Positions 18,875-28,945 of a stretch of DNA of 33,671 nt are shown piece by piece. The notes under the pieces were generated by a model. That model saw nothing but the letters and a program-made list of their open reading frames with translations. It was not told the origin of the DNA and did no database searches. The stretch lies in assembly GCF_000003815.2 (NCBI RefSeq), contig NC_049985.1, forward strand, positions 20,507,058-20,540,728, written 5' to 3'. Each line of letters opens with the position of its first letter. The first letter of the stretch is position 1. A program made the translations under genes and the position numbers. Source of the DNA: Branchiostoma floridae (lineage: Eukaryota > Chordata > Leptocardii > Amphioxiformes > Branchiostomatidae).

Positions 18875-21800
18875 ATGACTCAGGTACAACTCCAGATTTC
18901 TAGCTATAATTCTAATGGACTTGGTAATCATATTAAACGCAGGGAAGTTTTTACATGGTTAAGAGACAAGCCATATAATATATTTTGTCTTCAGGAAACA
19001 CATTCTACAAATCAGGATGAAACTAGATGGCAGAATGAGTGGGGAGGTTCCATGATCTTTTCTCATGGGACCTCAAAACAAAGAGGTACAGCCATCCATA
19101 TTTAAAATGATGTTAGTCCCAGTATTTATCAAANNNNNNNNNNNNNNNNNNNNNNNNNNNNNNNNNNNNNNNNNNNNNNNNNNNNNNNNNNNNNNNNNNN
19201 NNNNNNNNNNNNNNNNNNNNNNNNNNNNNNNNNCGATTTTGTCTTGTTAATATTTATGCGCCAAATGAAGACTCGCCTGAATTTTTTTCCAATTTATCCA
19301 ATGTAATAGATTGTTTTGATGTATGTAATGAAAATTTAATTATGACAGGCGATTTCAACACAGTGCAAAATCCACTACTAGATAGGTTCTCTACACACAG
19401 AACATACCACCCTAAAAGCTATGATGCTATTTCAGAACTGATGGGAAAATTTGACTTGTATGATATATGGAGATATAGAAATCCAAACATAACTAGATAT
19501 ACATGGCGTCGCAGACTACAAGCTAGTAGAATAGACTACTTTCTTGTTAGTTTTTCTTTGATTAACAGGGTTAATAAGTGTGTTATAGCTGAAAGTTTAA
19601 AATCAGATCATAAGCTAATTGCATTATCCTTTGTGACGGCTGAATTCCCCAGAGGAAAGGGTTACTGGAAGTTTAACCAATCTTTGTTGGAAGATAGACT
19701 TTTCTGTCAAAAAACTACTGAAATTATGACTGAATTTTTTGAAATCAATCGAGCAACTGCTAATCCTCATATTGTCTGGGAGGCTGCAAAATGCTTTTTT
19801 AGAGGCCATTGTATAAAGTACTCCAGCTGGAAAAAGAAACAGTATCTATTACAGGAGAAACAATTAACAGATCAAATTAATGCATTGCATAGTCAAATAG
19901 ACAGTACATCTATTCCCTCTAGTGCTCTCATTGACAGTTTAGAAGAGAAACAAAAAGAGCTTGAGTCACTTTATAATAAACGTATGCAGGGTATTTTAAT
20001 TGGATCTAGAGCTAAATGGATGGAGCAGGGAGAGAGATGTACCAAATACTTCATGAACCTAGTCCACAGGAATTATACCCGGAAAAACATTCAGAAATTG
20101 AAAATTTCAGATGAAACCTATACATGTAACCCAGAGGAAATTTTAGAGAAACAAGCTAAATTTTACTACTCCCTTTACTCCTTTGAAAACCCTCCAGAAC
20201 CCTTAACCTCTCAAAACACCCAAGAATTTTTCCCTACTGAATATGATAAACAGCTGCAAACTGATCAACAGCAGTCATGTGAGGGGTTTATATCTGAAGA
20301 TGAACTGTTTAATGCAATTAGCTCCTTCTCAAATGGAAAATCCCCAGGCATAGATGGCATACCATGTGAAGTTTACAGACATTTCTTTTCAGTCTTTAAA
20401 GTCCCAATGCTTGAATCTTTTAATTATTCTTTGTCACAAGGTTTTATGTCAGATACTCAGAAGCAAGGTATTATATCTTTATTGTTAAAACAGGGTACTA
20501 ATGGCCAATATAAGGATCCCACCCTTTTAGATAATTGGAGACCCTTGACCTTACTCTGCTGTGACACAAGGATTCTCTCAAAATGTTTAGCTTTGAGAAT
20601 TAGAAATGTGATAACAGATATTATCGACAAAGATCAAACTGGTTTCATAGAGGGAAGATTTATCGGGGATAATATTAGACGTTTAATTGATACTATAGAT
20701 TTTTATGATAAAGAAGAAAAACCAGGCCTTATATTCATTACAGATTTTCGAAAAGCTTTCGACACATTACGATGGGATTTTATTATAAAAGCACTGGAAT
20801 TCTTTAATTTTGGTCCACAGTTTATTAGATGGGTAAAAGTTTTGTATAATGATATAAATAGTTCTGTCTTAAACAATGCGTATCTCTCACAACCCTTTAC
20901 ATTACACCGCGGAGTAAGGCAAGGCTGTCCACTCAGTCCGTATTTATTTATTTGTGCATTGAAATGTTAGCTATTAAGATCGTAATAATCCTAACTGTCT
21001 GGTTATCTGTTNNNNNNNNNNNNNNNNNNNNNNNNNNNNNNNNNNNNNNNNNNNNNNNNNNNNNNNNNNNNNNNNNNNNNNNNNNNNNNNNNNNNNNNNN
21101 NNNNNNNNNNNNNNNNNNNNNNNNNNNNNNNNNNNNNNNNNNNNNNNNNNNNNNNNNNNNNNNNNNNNNNNNNNNNNNNNNNNNNNNNNNNNNNNNNNNN
21201 NNNNNNNNNNNNNNNNNNNNNNNNNNNNNNNNNNGTGTGGAAATTTTAGGAATACACATTCCTGTAGATATGTCCAACATTATTAATATTAACTTTGAAA
21301 CTCGTTTAGACAAACTAGACAAACTTTTGTACGCATGAAAAGGTAGAAATTTATCACTATATGGAAAAATAACTATTATTAATTCTTTAATTGTCCCCCA
21401 GTTTACTTATCTCTTCCAGGCCCTCCAAATGCCAGATAAGTCATTCTTTACACAATATGAGAAAAAAGTCTTTGCGTTTATCTGGAGTGGAGGTCCTGAG
21501 AGAGTGAGTAGAAAAACTCTCTATAACTCTGTTGAAAATGGTGGTTTAAACCTTATTAACCTTTTTGCCTTTGCCCTCTCTATTAAGTCCTCCTGGGTAC
21601 CAAAGCTTTACTTCAACCCTGAATGGTTTACTTCATGGACACTGCAAAAGCACCCATCTTTTGGAACTACTTTATTCCCTTTTTTCCAACTACAGTCAGT
21701 ACAAGGACAGAAACTAAGCGCATTTTTACAGGAAATTATGAATGCATGGTATAAATATCAATACAAACCCCCCACAAGTCCTACTGAGATCAAGCAACAA

Positions 21801-22685
21801 ATACTATTTATGAATAAAAATATTATTATTGAAGGAAAACCTATTTTATATATGGCTTTTGTTAATAGACATATAATATTTTTGAATGACATTTTGAATA
21901 ATGATAATATAATAATGACATATGATGAATTTTGTGATAGATATGGTCATATATGTAGCAACTATACTTATATTCAATTAACTATGGCAATACCAACAAG
22001 CTGGAAAGCTAGACTTTTAGGAAACTTCTCCATCTGTGTATGTAGACCTGAACAATTCAATAGTAAATGGTTAACTAGAATTAAGATTAATAGGGATATG
22101 TATAAGTTTTTTCTTGTTTCTGAAAACCTTATTGATAGTCCATACAATGTACAAATATCATGGCTGTACCTCTTTGATACACCTATTCCCTGGAAAATAG
22201 TTTATACTTCTTTGATATTTAGTACTATAGATCCAGTAACAAGATATTTTCAATACAGACTTCTTCATAAATTTTTGCCCACTAATAGGCTTTTACACAT
22301 ATGGAAACTTGTAGACAGTCCTTTATGCTCATTCTGTCATTTAGAAGAAGAAACATACTGTCATGTCTTCTGGGACTGCCCTCAGTTGATTTCTTTTTGG
22401 GATGATGTTAAATTTTGGTTTCATGAAAAAACAGGACAACATTTAAACCTTAACTCTTTCAATGTTATTTTTGGAAACTTAAATCGGGGGGCCCCTATAA
22501 TTGGTAATCTTATAATCTTGTTAGCTAAGTTGTTCATATACAAAAGAAGACAGTGCGGACACTTAAGTTCCCAGTCCTTTATTAAGTACGTCCATTTCTT
22601 TCAAGAAGTAGAGTATTTGATTGCAATGAGAAGGGGAAATCTAGAGAAGCACCGAGGCAAATGGGGCACTTTCTGTATCCAATGA
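18875..22685 (+). pseudogene. LINE-A ORF2: endonuclease and reverse transcriptase, inactivated
   Basis: From ATG at 18875 the frame reads an apurinic-type endonuclease: ISSYNSNGL, LQETHS, VNIYAPNED, MTGDFNTV and SDHKL are its Asn, Glu, Asp and terminal SDH motifs. RT follows: GFIEGRFIGDNIRRLIDTID, motif A DFRKAFD (20743-20763) and RGVRQGCPLSPYLF. The catalytic xADD motif is expected in the 21012-21234 gap. The C-terminus has CSFCHLEEETYCHVFWDC. Lesions are a TAA at 19103-19105, a frameshift near 20960 (ALEMLAIKI is split between two frames) and a TGA at 21336-21338 replacing an expected Trp in LLYAWKG. Two gaps also remove sequence. Motif style (IGDNIR, DFxKAFD) fits the L1/Tx1 group, as in LINE-B. 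Confidence 0.9.
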
Positions 22686-22826
22686 TTTGCATCAATACCT
22701 CAGTTTATTTCTGTTTTGAGTTACGGTTTGGGACAAGTTGATGTCCCTTTGTTTTGTTTTGATGTGTTGTGTTGTGTTGTGTTGGTTCGTACTACTGAAT
22801 AAAAAAAAAAAAAAAAAAAAAAAAAA
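22686..22826 (+). other. LINE-A 3' UTR and poly(A) tail
   Basis: A short 3' UTR with a tgtgttgtgttg repeat is followed by GAATAAA and an uninterrupted A run (22801-22826). The right copy of the target duplication follows immediately. A still-intact 26-A tail suggests a fairly recent insertion. Confidence 0.85.
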
Positions 22827-22840
22827 TATTTACGCCGGAC

Positions 22841-23767
22841 CTTGAAAATCTGTTGGCCAAATATAATTTCAAATAAGATTGGCAATGGAAAGAAAATACA
22901 TTGCCATGGCGACGGTGGGTGTTGCAGGTTTTTTTGACCAGCGCAAAATGATGTGGAAATAGCATTGGAACGGGTTTGGCAGGTAGGCGCGCGTGGATAG
23001 ACCCCTACTTCCCTTTCGCACTAACCCTAGCACCTAGCCCACTTGTAACATAAACCTACAGCCAGCAGAAATGTACTATCCCTGGTAACGCACACTGGTC
23101 TGCCAGTAGTCTTAACTTACAGCCAGCACTAAACAGTGTATAGTGGAGAATAAAAAAAAGGAAGAACCAACTGTTTCCAGCACTTCAGTCCTTGAATGAC
23201 TTTCTTGCACCTAATCCACATGGCTGTCCTACTTCGTAATATTCCAGTCCTTGGGATAACTTGACGATTGAACTTTCCCCACAATGTACGTCCTCACCAC
23301 CCATAGCAATAACAGTCGATGCACGAACCTCCCTCTGGCTTTTACCTACGTCACAGACACAGCAAACCATCCTCTAGCTTCCCCATAAAACCACCCTCTG
23401 TCTTGAAGATGCAAGTATACAGAATCCTCTTCTTCATTATATAGACTACAGCTCTCTCTCCCTCTGCACCACGACTGGACAATCCACCACTGCAGTTGCA
23501 TTACTACCGAGGTTCTGGCTTTTCTGAGATTTTAGTCCACTGTTTTCAGTGCTACACCGATTACCTCCCATACGAAAGAGTAACCTCCTTGCCCTGCTCA
23601 ACGGAGCCTGCATGTCCAACATTCCACATTCCGCCAAGGGAGCCAGCATATCCCACATTCCCCATTCCACCAAGGCAGTGTTGGCATTCTAGTGAAGGTG
23701 GAAATGTTGGAATTCCAGTGGCAATGTTTGAATTCCAGCGAAGGAGGCAATATTGGGCAGTGCCATT
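22841..23767. other. Intronic sequence, no gene seen
   Basis: Part of the large intron of the - strand racemase-family gene. Short frames only. The last 150 bases contain loose forerunners of the 33-bp repeat that follows (ggaattcca and gaaggtgg units). Confidence 0.4.
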
Positions 23768-23930
23768 GGAATTCCAGCCAGAGTAGTGCAAGAATGCATT
23801 GGAATTCCAGCCAGAGTAGTGCAAGAATGCATTGGAATTCCAGCCAGAGTAGTGCAAGAATGCATTGGAATTCCAGCCAGAGTAGTGCAAGAATGCATTG
23901 GAATTCCAGCCAGAGTAGTGTAAGAATGTG
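23768..23930. repeat. 33-bp minisatellite, five copies
   Basis: Five almost identical units of ggaattccagccagagtagt plus gcaagaatgcatt repeat every 33 bases. Because 33 is divisible by three, all six frames stay periodic and several are open, but the encoded peptides (for example HWNSSQSSARM) are not recognisable. The region lies in an intron. Confidence 0.95.
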
Positions 23931-24049
23931 CCCAAAAAAGCAGCCATATATGCTGGCAGGATGTTGTTCAGTGCATGGCTGGCTTGCCCACCATCCATAC
24001 ATGTCCTTGTGCTTGCAATTTTGCATGTTACCAAAAAAAGATTTTGAAC

Positions 24050-24139
24050 ACTGTGTGTGTGTGTGTTTCTTTGTGTGTGTGTTTGTGTGTGTGAGAGTGT
24101 GTGTGCGTGCTTGCGTGCGTGCGTGAGTGTGTGTGTGTG
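24050..24139. repeat. GT-rich microsatellite
   Basis: Interrupted (GT)n with short GC, GA and TT interruptions. It produces long His/Thr- or Val/Cys-rich artefact frames on both strands. Confidence 0.9.
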
Positions 24140-24340
24140 ACCTTGATATACCTTTAGTATATGCCATGAAAATTACATTTGGCTCTGAATTACCATTTGC
24201 CATCATTCAGGATTCTGACCTCAATATGTAACATTTCCTGTCTACCTATGGTATATGGCATTCCCTATCAATTGACCTGAGCTGACCCCTGATACCAGCT
24301 TCCACGGACATGAACCAAATTCCATTTCACATTCATCGAA

Positions 24341-24442
24341 GCTAACATTCCATACATGCCTGTGAACATGGCAGGCTAACATTCCATACATGCCTGTGAA
24401 CATGCCAGGCTAATATTACATACATGCCTGTGGAAACATGCC
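24341..24442. repeat. 34-bp tandem repeat, three copies
   Basis: gctaacattccatacatgcc plus tgtgaacatggcag starts at 24341, 24375 and 24409; the third copy is more diverged. Confidence 0.85.
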
Positions 24443-25051
24443 TGTGCAATTCCTAGAATTTTTGCAGACTGAATATGATATATACCATTTGGCTCGCCCC
24501 TGAGGCGTCGCCAACAAAAAACTACACAGGTTTCAAGTCAGTTGATAAAGTGATAAAAACCTACAGATGGAGAGAGTTGGGTGACTTGGGTCATACTTGT
24601 CGCATGTCACCAGAAATCACACAGAGAGGAGCACCACAGGACAAAAGATTCAGAAGCGTACCAAAATAAACCTTAAGATGAAATGAGAAAAGAGAAGCGA
24701 GGGAGACGGACATCTCCTTCGACGAAGCACCGAGAGTAGCGGCAGACTGGACCAAGTGGAGGTGTTTCTTCAGGTGGACTCTCACTGTACTTACGGCATC
24801 GGTGCGGCACTACGGGACCGTATATGACTCAACAAATTTAAGGGATAAGAACGAATTTTTCCGTTTGTGCATTTTGTTGTCATCTAAGTATTACGCAATA
24901 TCTAAATCATTAAAATTCACGAAAATAGCAAGACAGTGCCGCAGTGAACGAACCCCACAGTGCCACACCAGTTCCCCAAGTTCAGTGAGAGTCCACCTTT
25001 CAGATGAGTGAGAGTGATAGAGGCTCTTATTCTTTTTGTCTTCCATCTCAC
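24443..25051 (-). other. Intron of the racemase-family gene (5' part)
   Basis: Starts on the - strand at donor GTGAGA (25051). No exon or clear repeat was recognised in this part. Confidence 0.5.
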
Positions 25052-25430
25052 CAGAATAGCAACTCTTGCCGTTGTGCCCGATCCACACGGAGACCGGTCC
25101 ACGAAAAACCCGCCGAACACACTGGTCTGAAGCGTCGGCGTCTGGTCGTACTCGTCCCGCCCGTCCGTAATGATCGTCCCGTCCAAGTACGCCATTTCCG
25201 GGTGCTCCGGGTGGCGTAACGGCACGGCCTTCTTCACGGCTTCTGTCACTGCTATAGCGGCGCTCCTCACAGCTTCAATAGGAGCTGTACGGAGATCTAG
25301 CCCGAGAGAGCTGTCAGGGAGAAAGGCGTAGAACGCCCCTCCAGAAGCGATGTCTACCTTCACCCGCCCGTAGTTGGGAACGTCGACTTCTTGGTCGAGC
25401 GCAAAAACAAACGCTGGAACACTGTGAAAT
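25052..25430 (-). CDS. Proline racemase / L3HYPDH family, catalytic core exon
   Basis: Between acceptor cttctttcag (25431-25440) and donor GTGAGA (25051) the - strand encodes 126 residues plus one split codon: FHSVPAFVFAL, EVDVPNYGRVKVDI, GGAFYAF, then MAYLDGTIITDGRDEYD and VDRSPCGSGTTARVAIL. These are the ordered signatures of the proline racemase family, cytosolic pyridoxal-independent enzymes acting on proline or hydroxyproline. The residue after DRSP is Cys (TGT, 25085-25087). Racemases and epimerases use two Cys as acid/base pair, whereas human L3HYPDH has Thr at this second position and dehydrates trans-3-hydroxyproline. A 2-fold Cys enzyme is therefore inferred, provided the first Cys (in the unseen N-terminal exon) is present. 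No lesion is seen in the frame. Confidence 0.92.
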
Positions 25431-26087
25431 CTGAAAGAAGAAGAGGTAAATTCAATTCTTATGAAGAACTTTCTGGATAGTTTCACAGACGAAATGTATG
25501 GAAAATGGAATCTTCTGTCTTGACATGGAAAATGGAATCCATAAATTGTTATTACGACCCGACACAAACAGTTCATGTGGGGACCGTGTGGGGTACAGCA
25601 ATGTTCTTGGTCACTTCATTTGTGCCCTAAAAGTGTTTTAATCACAAATGACAATTTAGATTATTGGAGTCTAGTTTGAACTAGAGCTAGTATCAGGTTC
25701 TGTGGTAGAAAAATAGGAATCAAAACAAGTCGAACGAGTGACAATTACATATAACTGCAGTACTAACTGTATTTATCCACAATGAAATATTTATAGGAAA
25801 ACCTGTACTGGATTTTTGCCTCTGGCGTTCGCGCTATAATCTAGTACAGGTTTTCAGTATGATTGAAACATCCTTGCTCTGATTCCGAACAAAAGAGCGC
25901 AGTACACGTGGGATGTTAAAAAGAAGTATTATTGACGCAAAATGGCAACCTCTCCCCCTTTCTCTCAAACTTAACCCATTGCTTTAGTCAATAGAGCCTT
26001 CATACTGTAACCGAATTAGCAGGAATCAAGCAGAACCAGCCGGAATGAAGTATTTGCAAAATTCGTGCCACATTCACACTTATATCT
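25431..26087 (-). other. Intron of the racemase-family gene, with a 12-bp hairpin
   Basis: Follows the acceptor of the core exon. The only structure noticed is a perfect 12-bp inverted repeat (aaaacctgtact, 25798-25809; agtacaggtttt, 25843-25854) around a 33-base loop, possibly the remains of a short MITE. No coding sequence. Confidence 0.5.
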
Positions 26088-26598
26088 ATACCTAATAGGA
26101 GACTGATGACGTAACGAAAATGGCGGCTGCTTCTATCTAAGCTCATCATCCTCCAGCCAACTTTGTCAATTTTTATGTTCAAAACTTGCCATCCAGCATC
26201 CATTACCGCAAAATCTGTTAGAAGGCGTTCTTCTGAAGTCAATGGTACAGAACATTTGACGGAACACCCACCGTACTAGAAAAATTTGACGAGACTGAAG
26301 CCAAGCATTTCCCGGGAGACACCATAGCTACCCCACAAAAGCCACGTCTAGCCGTCTTGCGATCGTCTCAACCGCAGCGGGCTCCTTTTGGGAGCCCCCG
26401 CCGGTAGGTTTCCTTCCCGTTTCTAAGGATCTCTTATACTGACACCATATCGCTGTTCTATTCTATTTTTAGTTGGTTGCCGGGCTTTCTGATTGTCTTT
26501 TTCAGAGCGCCCCCCACCCACTCACACGCAATTACGCAGCCGCCCAGGTGTGCAGACTTACAAACATTACCGGAGAAGATACCTAAGATTCCATCAAG

Positions 26599-27363
26599 AT
26601 GCCTCCTAAAAAGACTAATACCAATCCAGATGTAGAATTTGTGAGTGTCACTTTCATGAAGGAACTGTTAGACCAACAGAAACTGTACTACAAGGACCTT
26701 TTAGACAGACAAGAACAGAACTTTCGATCTTTCGTGCAAATAATTACTGACTCTACTAACCAAAGAATGGACAGCCTAGTGCGAGAAATGCAGGATTTGA
26801 AATCCAGCTTACAGTTTTCCCAAGATGAACTGAAAGACCTGAAGGCCGACAAGGATAGCAATCTGAAGAAGATAAAGCAGTTAGAACAGGATATTGCATC
26901 TCGCAACGACGATGTGTCCACAGGTCTCACCGAAAAACTAGACTACATCGAAAACCAATCAAGACGAAATAATCTGATCTTTGATGGCATCAAAGAAGAG
27001 AAAGGGGAAACGTGGGAGCAAGCTGAGATGAAAGTTAAGGACGTGATCAAGAAGAAGCTGCACATAAACCCAGTCAACATTGAGATTGAGAGGGCACACA
27101 GAAATGGAAAGCCAGGAGAGAGGCCACGTCCAATCGTCGCAAAGTTCCTCCGCTATAAGGACAAACAAACCATCCTCGGGAAAGCCAAAATGCTGAAAGG
27201 GACTTCAATCTATGTGAATGAAGACTTTTCTGATAGAGTTAGAAGGAAGAGAAAGGAGCTCCAGCCAGCTCTACGTGCAGCTAGAGAGAGAGGACAGTTA
27301 GCATACATCAGATTTGACAAATTAGTCATCTCAGACCGCACACGCGAGTATGCTGGCATTTGA
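26599..27363 (+). CDS. LINE-B ORF1: L1-type nucleic-acid chaperone
   Basis: 254 intact codons from ATG to TGA. A basic N-terminus (MPPKKTN) is followed by a coiled coil at about residues 25-110 with heptad Leu/Ile and Lys/Glu runs (for trimerisation in L1 ORF1 proteins). Next comes an RRM-like domain at about 110-190 starting YIENQSRRNNLIFDGI, then the C-terminal domain with IERAHRNGKPGERPRPIVAK and FLRYKDKQTIL. The ENQSRRNNL and RAHR...RPIVxKF motifs are diagnostic of L1-type ORF1p, which coats the element RNA. No frame lesion, unlike ORF2 downstream. Confidence 0.93.
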   Translation: MPPKKTNTNPDVEFVSVTFMKELLDQQKLYYKDLLDRQEQNFRSFVQIITDSTNQRMDSLVREMQDLKSSLQFSQDELKDLKADKDSNLKKIKQLEQDIASRNDDVSTGLTEKLDYIENQSRRNNLIFDGIKEEKGETWEQAEMKVKDVIKKKLHINPVNIEIERAHRNGKPGERPRPIVAKFLRYKDKQTILGKAKMLKGTSIYVNEDFSDRVRRKRKELQPALRAARERGQLAYIRFDKLVISDRTREYAGI

Positions 27364-27950
27364 AAAACTTAGGTCAAGAACAGAATGTACATAATGCAAC
27401 GTATAGGGTCAGTTCAGACAGTATCAGAACTGAACTTTCTTTGTTTTAATCTGCTAAGTAAGCTTTTGTTAGTGTGTAATTGTCTCAAACCATGGATTCT
27501 GATACTAGTGCCAGTGCTTTTCAACGTCAGATTATTATCATCATTAGTTTTAGGTATTATTTTTACAATGTACTTGTGTTATTTTGCCTACAAAATGGTT
27601 AACTCATACCTACCAGGTCAAAGAGAGAATAGGGGAAGGAAAGATTCCTACTGCTAACAGAATGCAAAGTACTCGAATAACATTCATAACATTAAATGTA
27701 AGAGGGATAAATAATCAATTCAAAAGAAGGAAAATATTCAGGTGGATACATGACAAAAATGTAGACATAGCTTTTCTGCAAGAAACATTTTCAGTCAAAG
27801 AAAATGAAAAGCAATGGACTACAGAATGGGGAGGGCAAATATTGTACAGCCATGGCTCACCACATAGTAAGGGAGTTATGATTCTATTCAATCCAAAGTT
27901 AAGTATCGAAATTGAAAACAGAGAAGCTGATGAAGATGGGAGATACATAA

Positions 27951-28408
27951 GGCCATGTTCATTTGATTATATGGATGACATCCTCCGGGAACTCCAAAAC
28001 TGATGCGAGCGAGCGAATAAAAAAAAAGTTTGGCAAAAAAAAAAGTTGCCTTCAGTATGAAATCAAAGTGGCCAGGAAGGTTGAACATAGGACTACACAC
28101 ACATAGTATGGTATACCATGATCCTCTGGACCTGAATTTTCTGTACTGGCACCTCCCCCAACCAACAATAGATTTTTTTCTTTCCGTCCTTTCACATCTT
28201 ATTCTTTGACTTTAGATTCATTTTGGCATTCTATATATGGCATTAGTTATCTGTTTCTTATACTTCTTTTTTCAATCTACGGAATATTTGTGCTCATTTT
28301 ACAGCTGCTTTGCACAATTTATTGTGTGGTCGAAAACTTTTTTTTTTGGAAATGGCCGAAAATTGGTGCGAGCGCGGATGTCATCCATATAATCAAATCA
28401 GCGTGGCC
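27951..28408. mobile_element. Harbinger-like MITE in LINE-B ORF2 (TAA duplication)
   Basis: The 458-bp element starts ggcc and ends ggcc, with inverted termini sharing tttgattatatggatgacat. Both sides carry TAA (27948-27950 and 28409-28411). Removing the element and one TAA restores the LINE reading GRYI-IANTK in frame, which validates both the ends and the 3-bp duplication. A TWA target duplication is typical of the PIF/Harbinger superfamily; that assignment is inference. No coding capacity. Confidence 0.85.
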
Positions 28409-28767
28409 TAATTGCAAACACCAAAATGAATGACTCAGACTTATGTCTAACAAATTTATACTCACCGAACAAGGCAAAAGAGCAAGAAAAATTATAAGCA
28501 AGGAACTTACATTACGAATAGAACCCTTACTTCCAGTCATAATACATGAAGATCAGACCGGCTTTATAAAACAAAGATACATAGGTAGCAATATAAGACG
28601 CATATGGGATACTATAGATTTTTGTGATAAAGAAAACAACGCAGGATTGATCATGTTTTTAGATTTCAAAAAAGCTTACGACAGTGTTGAAATGTCATTT
28701 ATAATCAAAGCACTGAAAACTATGAACTTTGGTGAAGATATGATTGGATGGGTGAAGCTTCTATATA

Positions 28768-28945
28768 CAGTCAAACCTGTCTATAGCGGCCACTCAAGGG
28801 ACCAGACAAATGTGGCCACTATAGACAGGTGGTCTCTGTATAGAGGTGGCAACTTGTAGATAAGATACCCAAGGGACCGACGAAAAGTGGCCACTATGGA
28901 CAGGTGGCTCCTCTGTAGAGGTGGCCCCTAATACAGGTTTGACTG
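28768..28945. mobile_element. 178-bp TA-flanked MITE in LINE-B ORF2
   Basis: Perfect-looking termini cagtcaaacctg / caggtttgactg enclose diverged repeats of gtggccactatrgacagg. TA lies on both sides (28766-28767, 28946-28947). Removing the element and one TA restores WVKLLYNNIKSCVVNN, which matches WVKVLYNDINSSVLNN of LINE-A. A TA duplication suggests a Tc1/mariner-type or related transposase. A longer relative is at 12911-13344. Confidence 0.9.

Larger units (their letters stand above)
14179..22826 (+). mobile_element. LINE-A: L1/Tx1-like non-LTR element with nested repeats
   Basis: A 17-bp sequence (aaatatttacgccggac) occurs at 14162-14178 and again at 22824-22840 directly after a run of 26 A. 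This is the expected target-site duplication of a LINE whose poly(A) tail ends at 22826. It implies that the whole 8.6 kb between is one insertion plus later additions. The 5' end would be at 14179, where aagatggcggcc occurs shortly after, a motif style common near LINE 5' ends. ORF2 occupies 18875-22685, but no ORF1 is recognisable; the expected place is filled by the inverted satellite at 14868-18046. The element lies antisense inside an intron of the racemase-family gene. The left boundary rests only on the duplication. Confidence 0.65.

Noticed and set aside
23561-24206. Frames of 144-202 codons around 23.6-24.2 kb
   Set aside because: They consist of the 33-bp minisatellite and the GT microsatellite in various frames.
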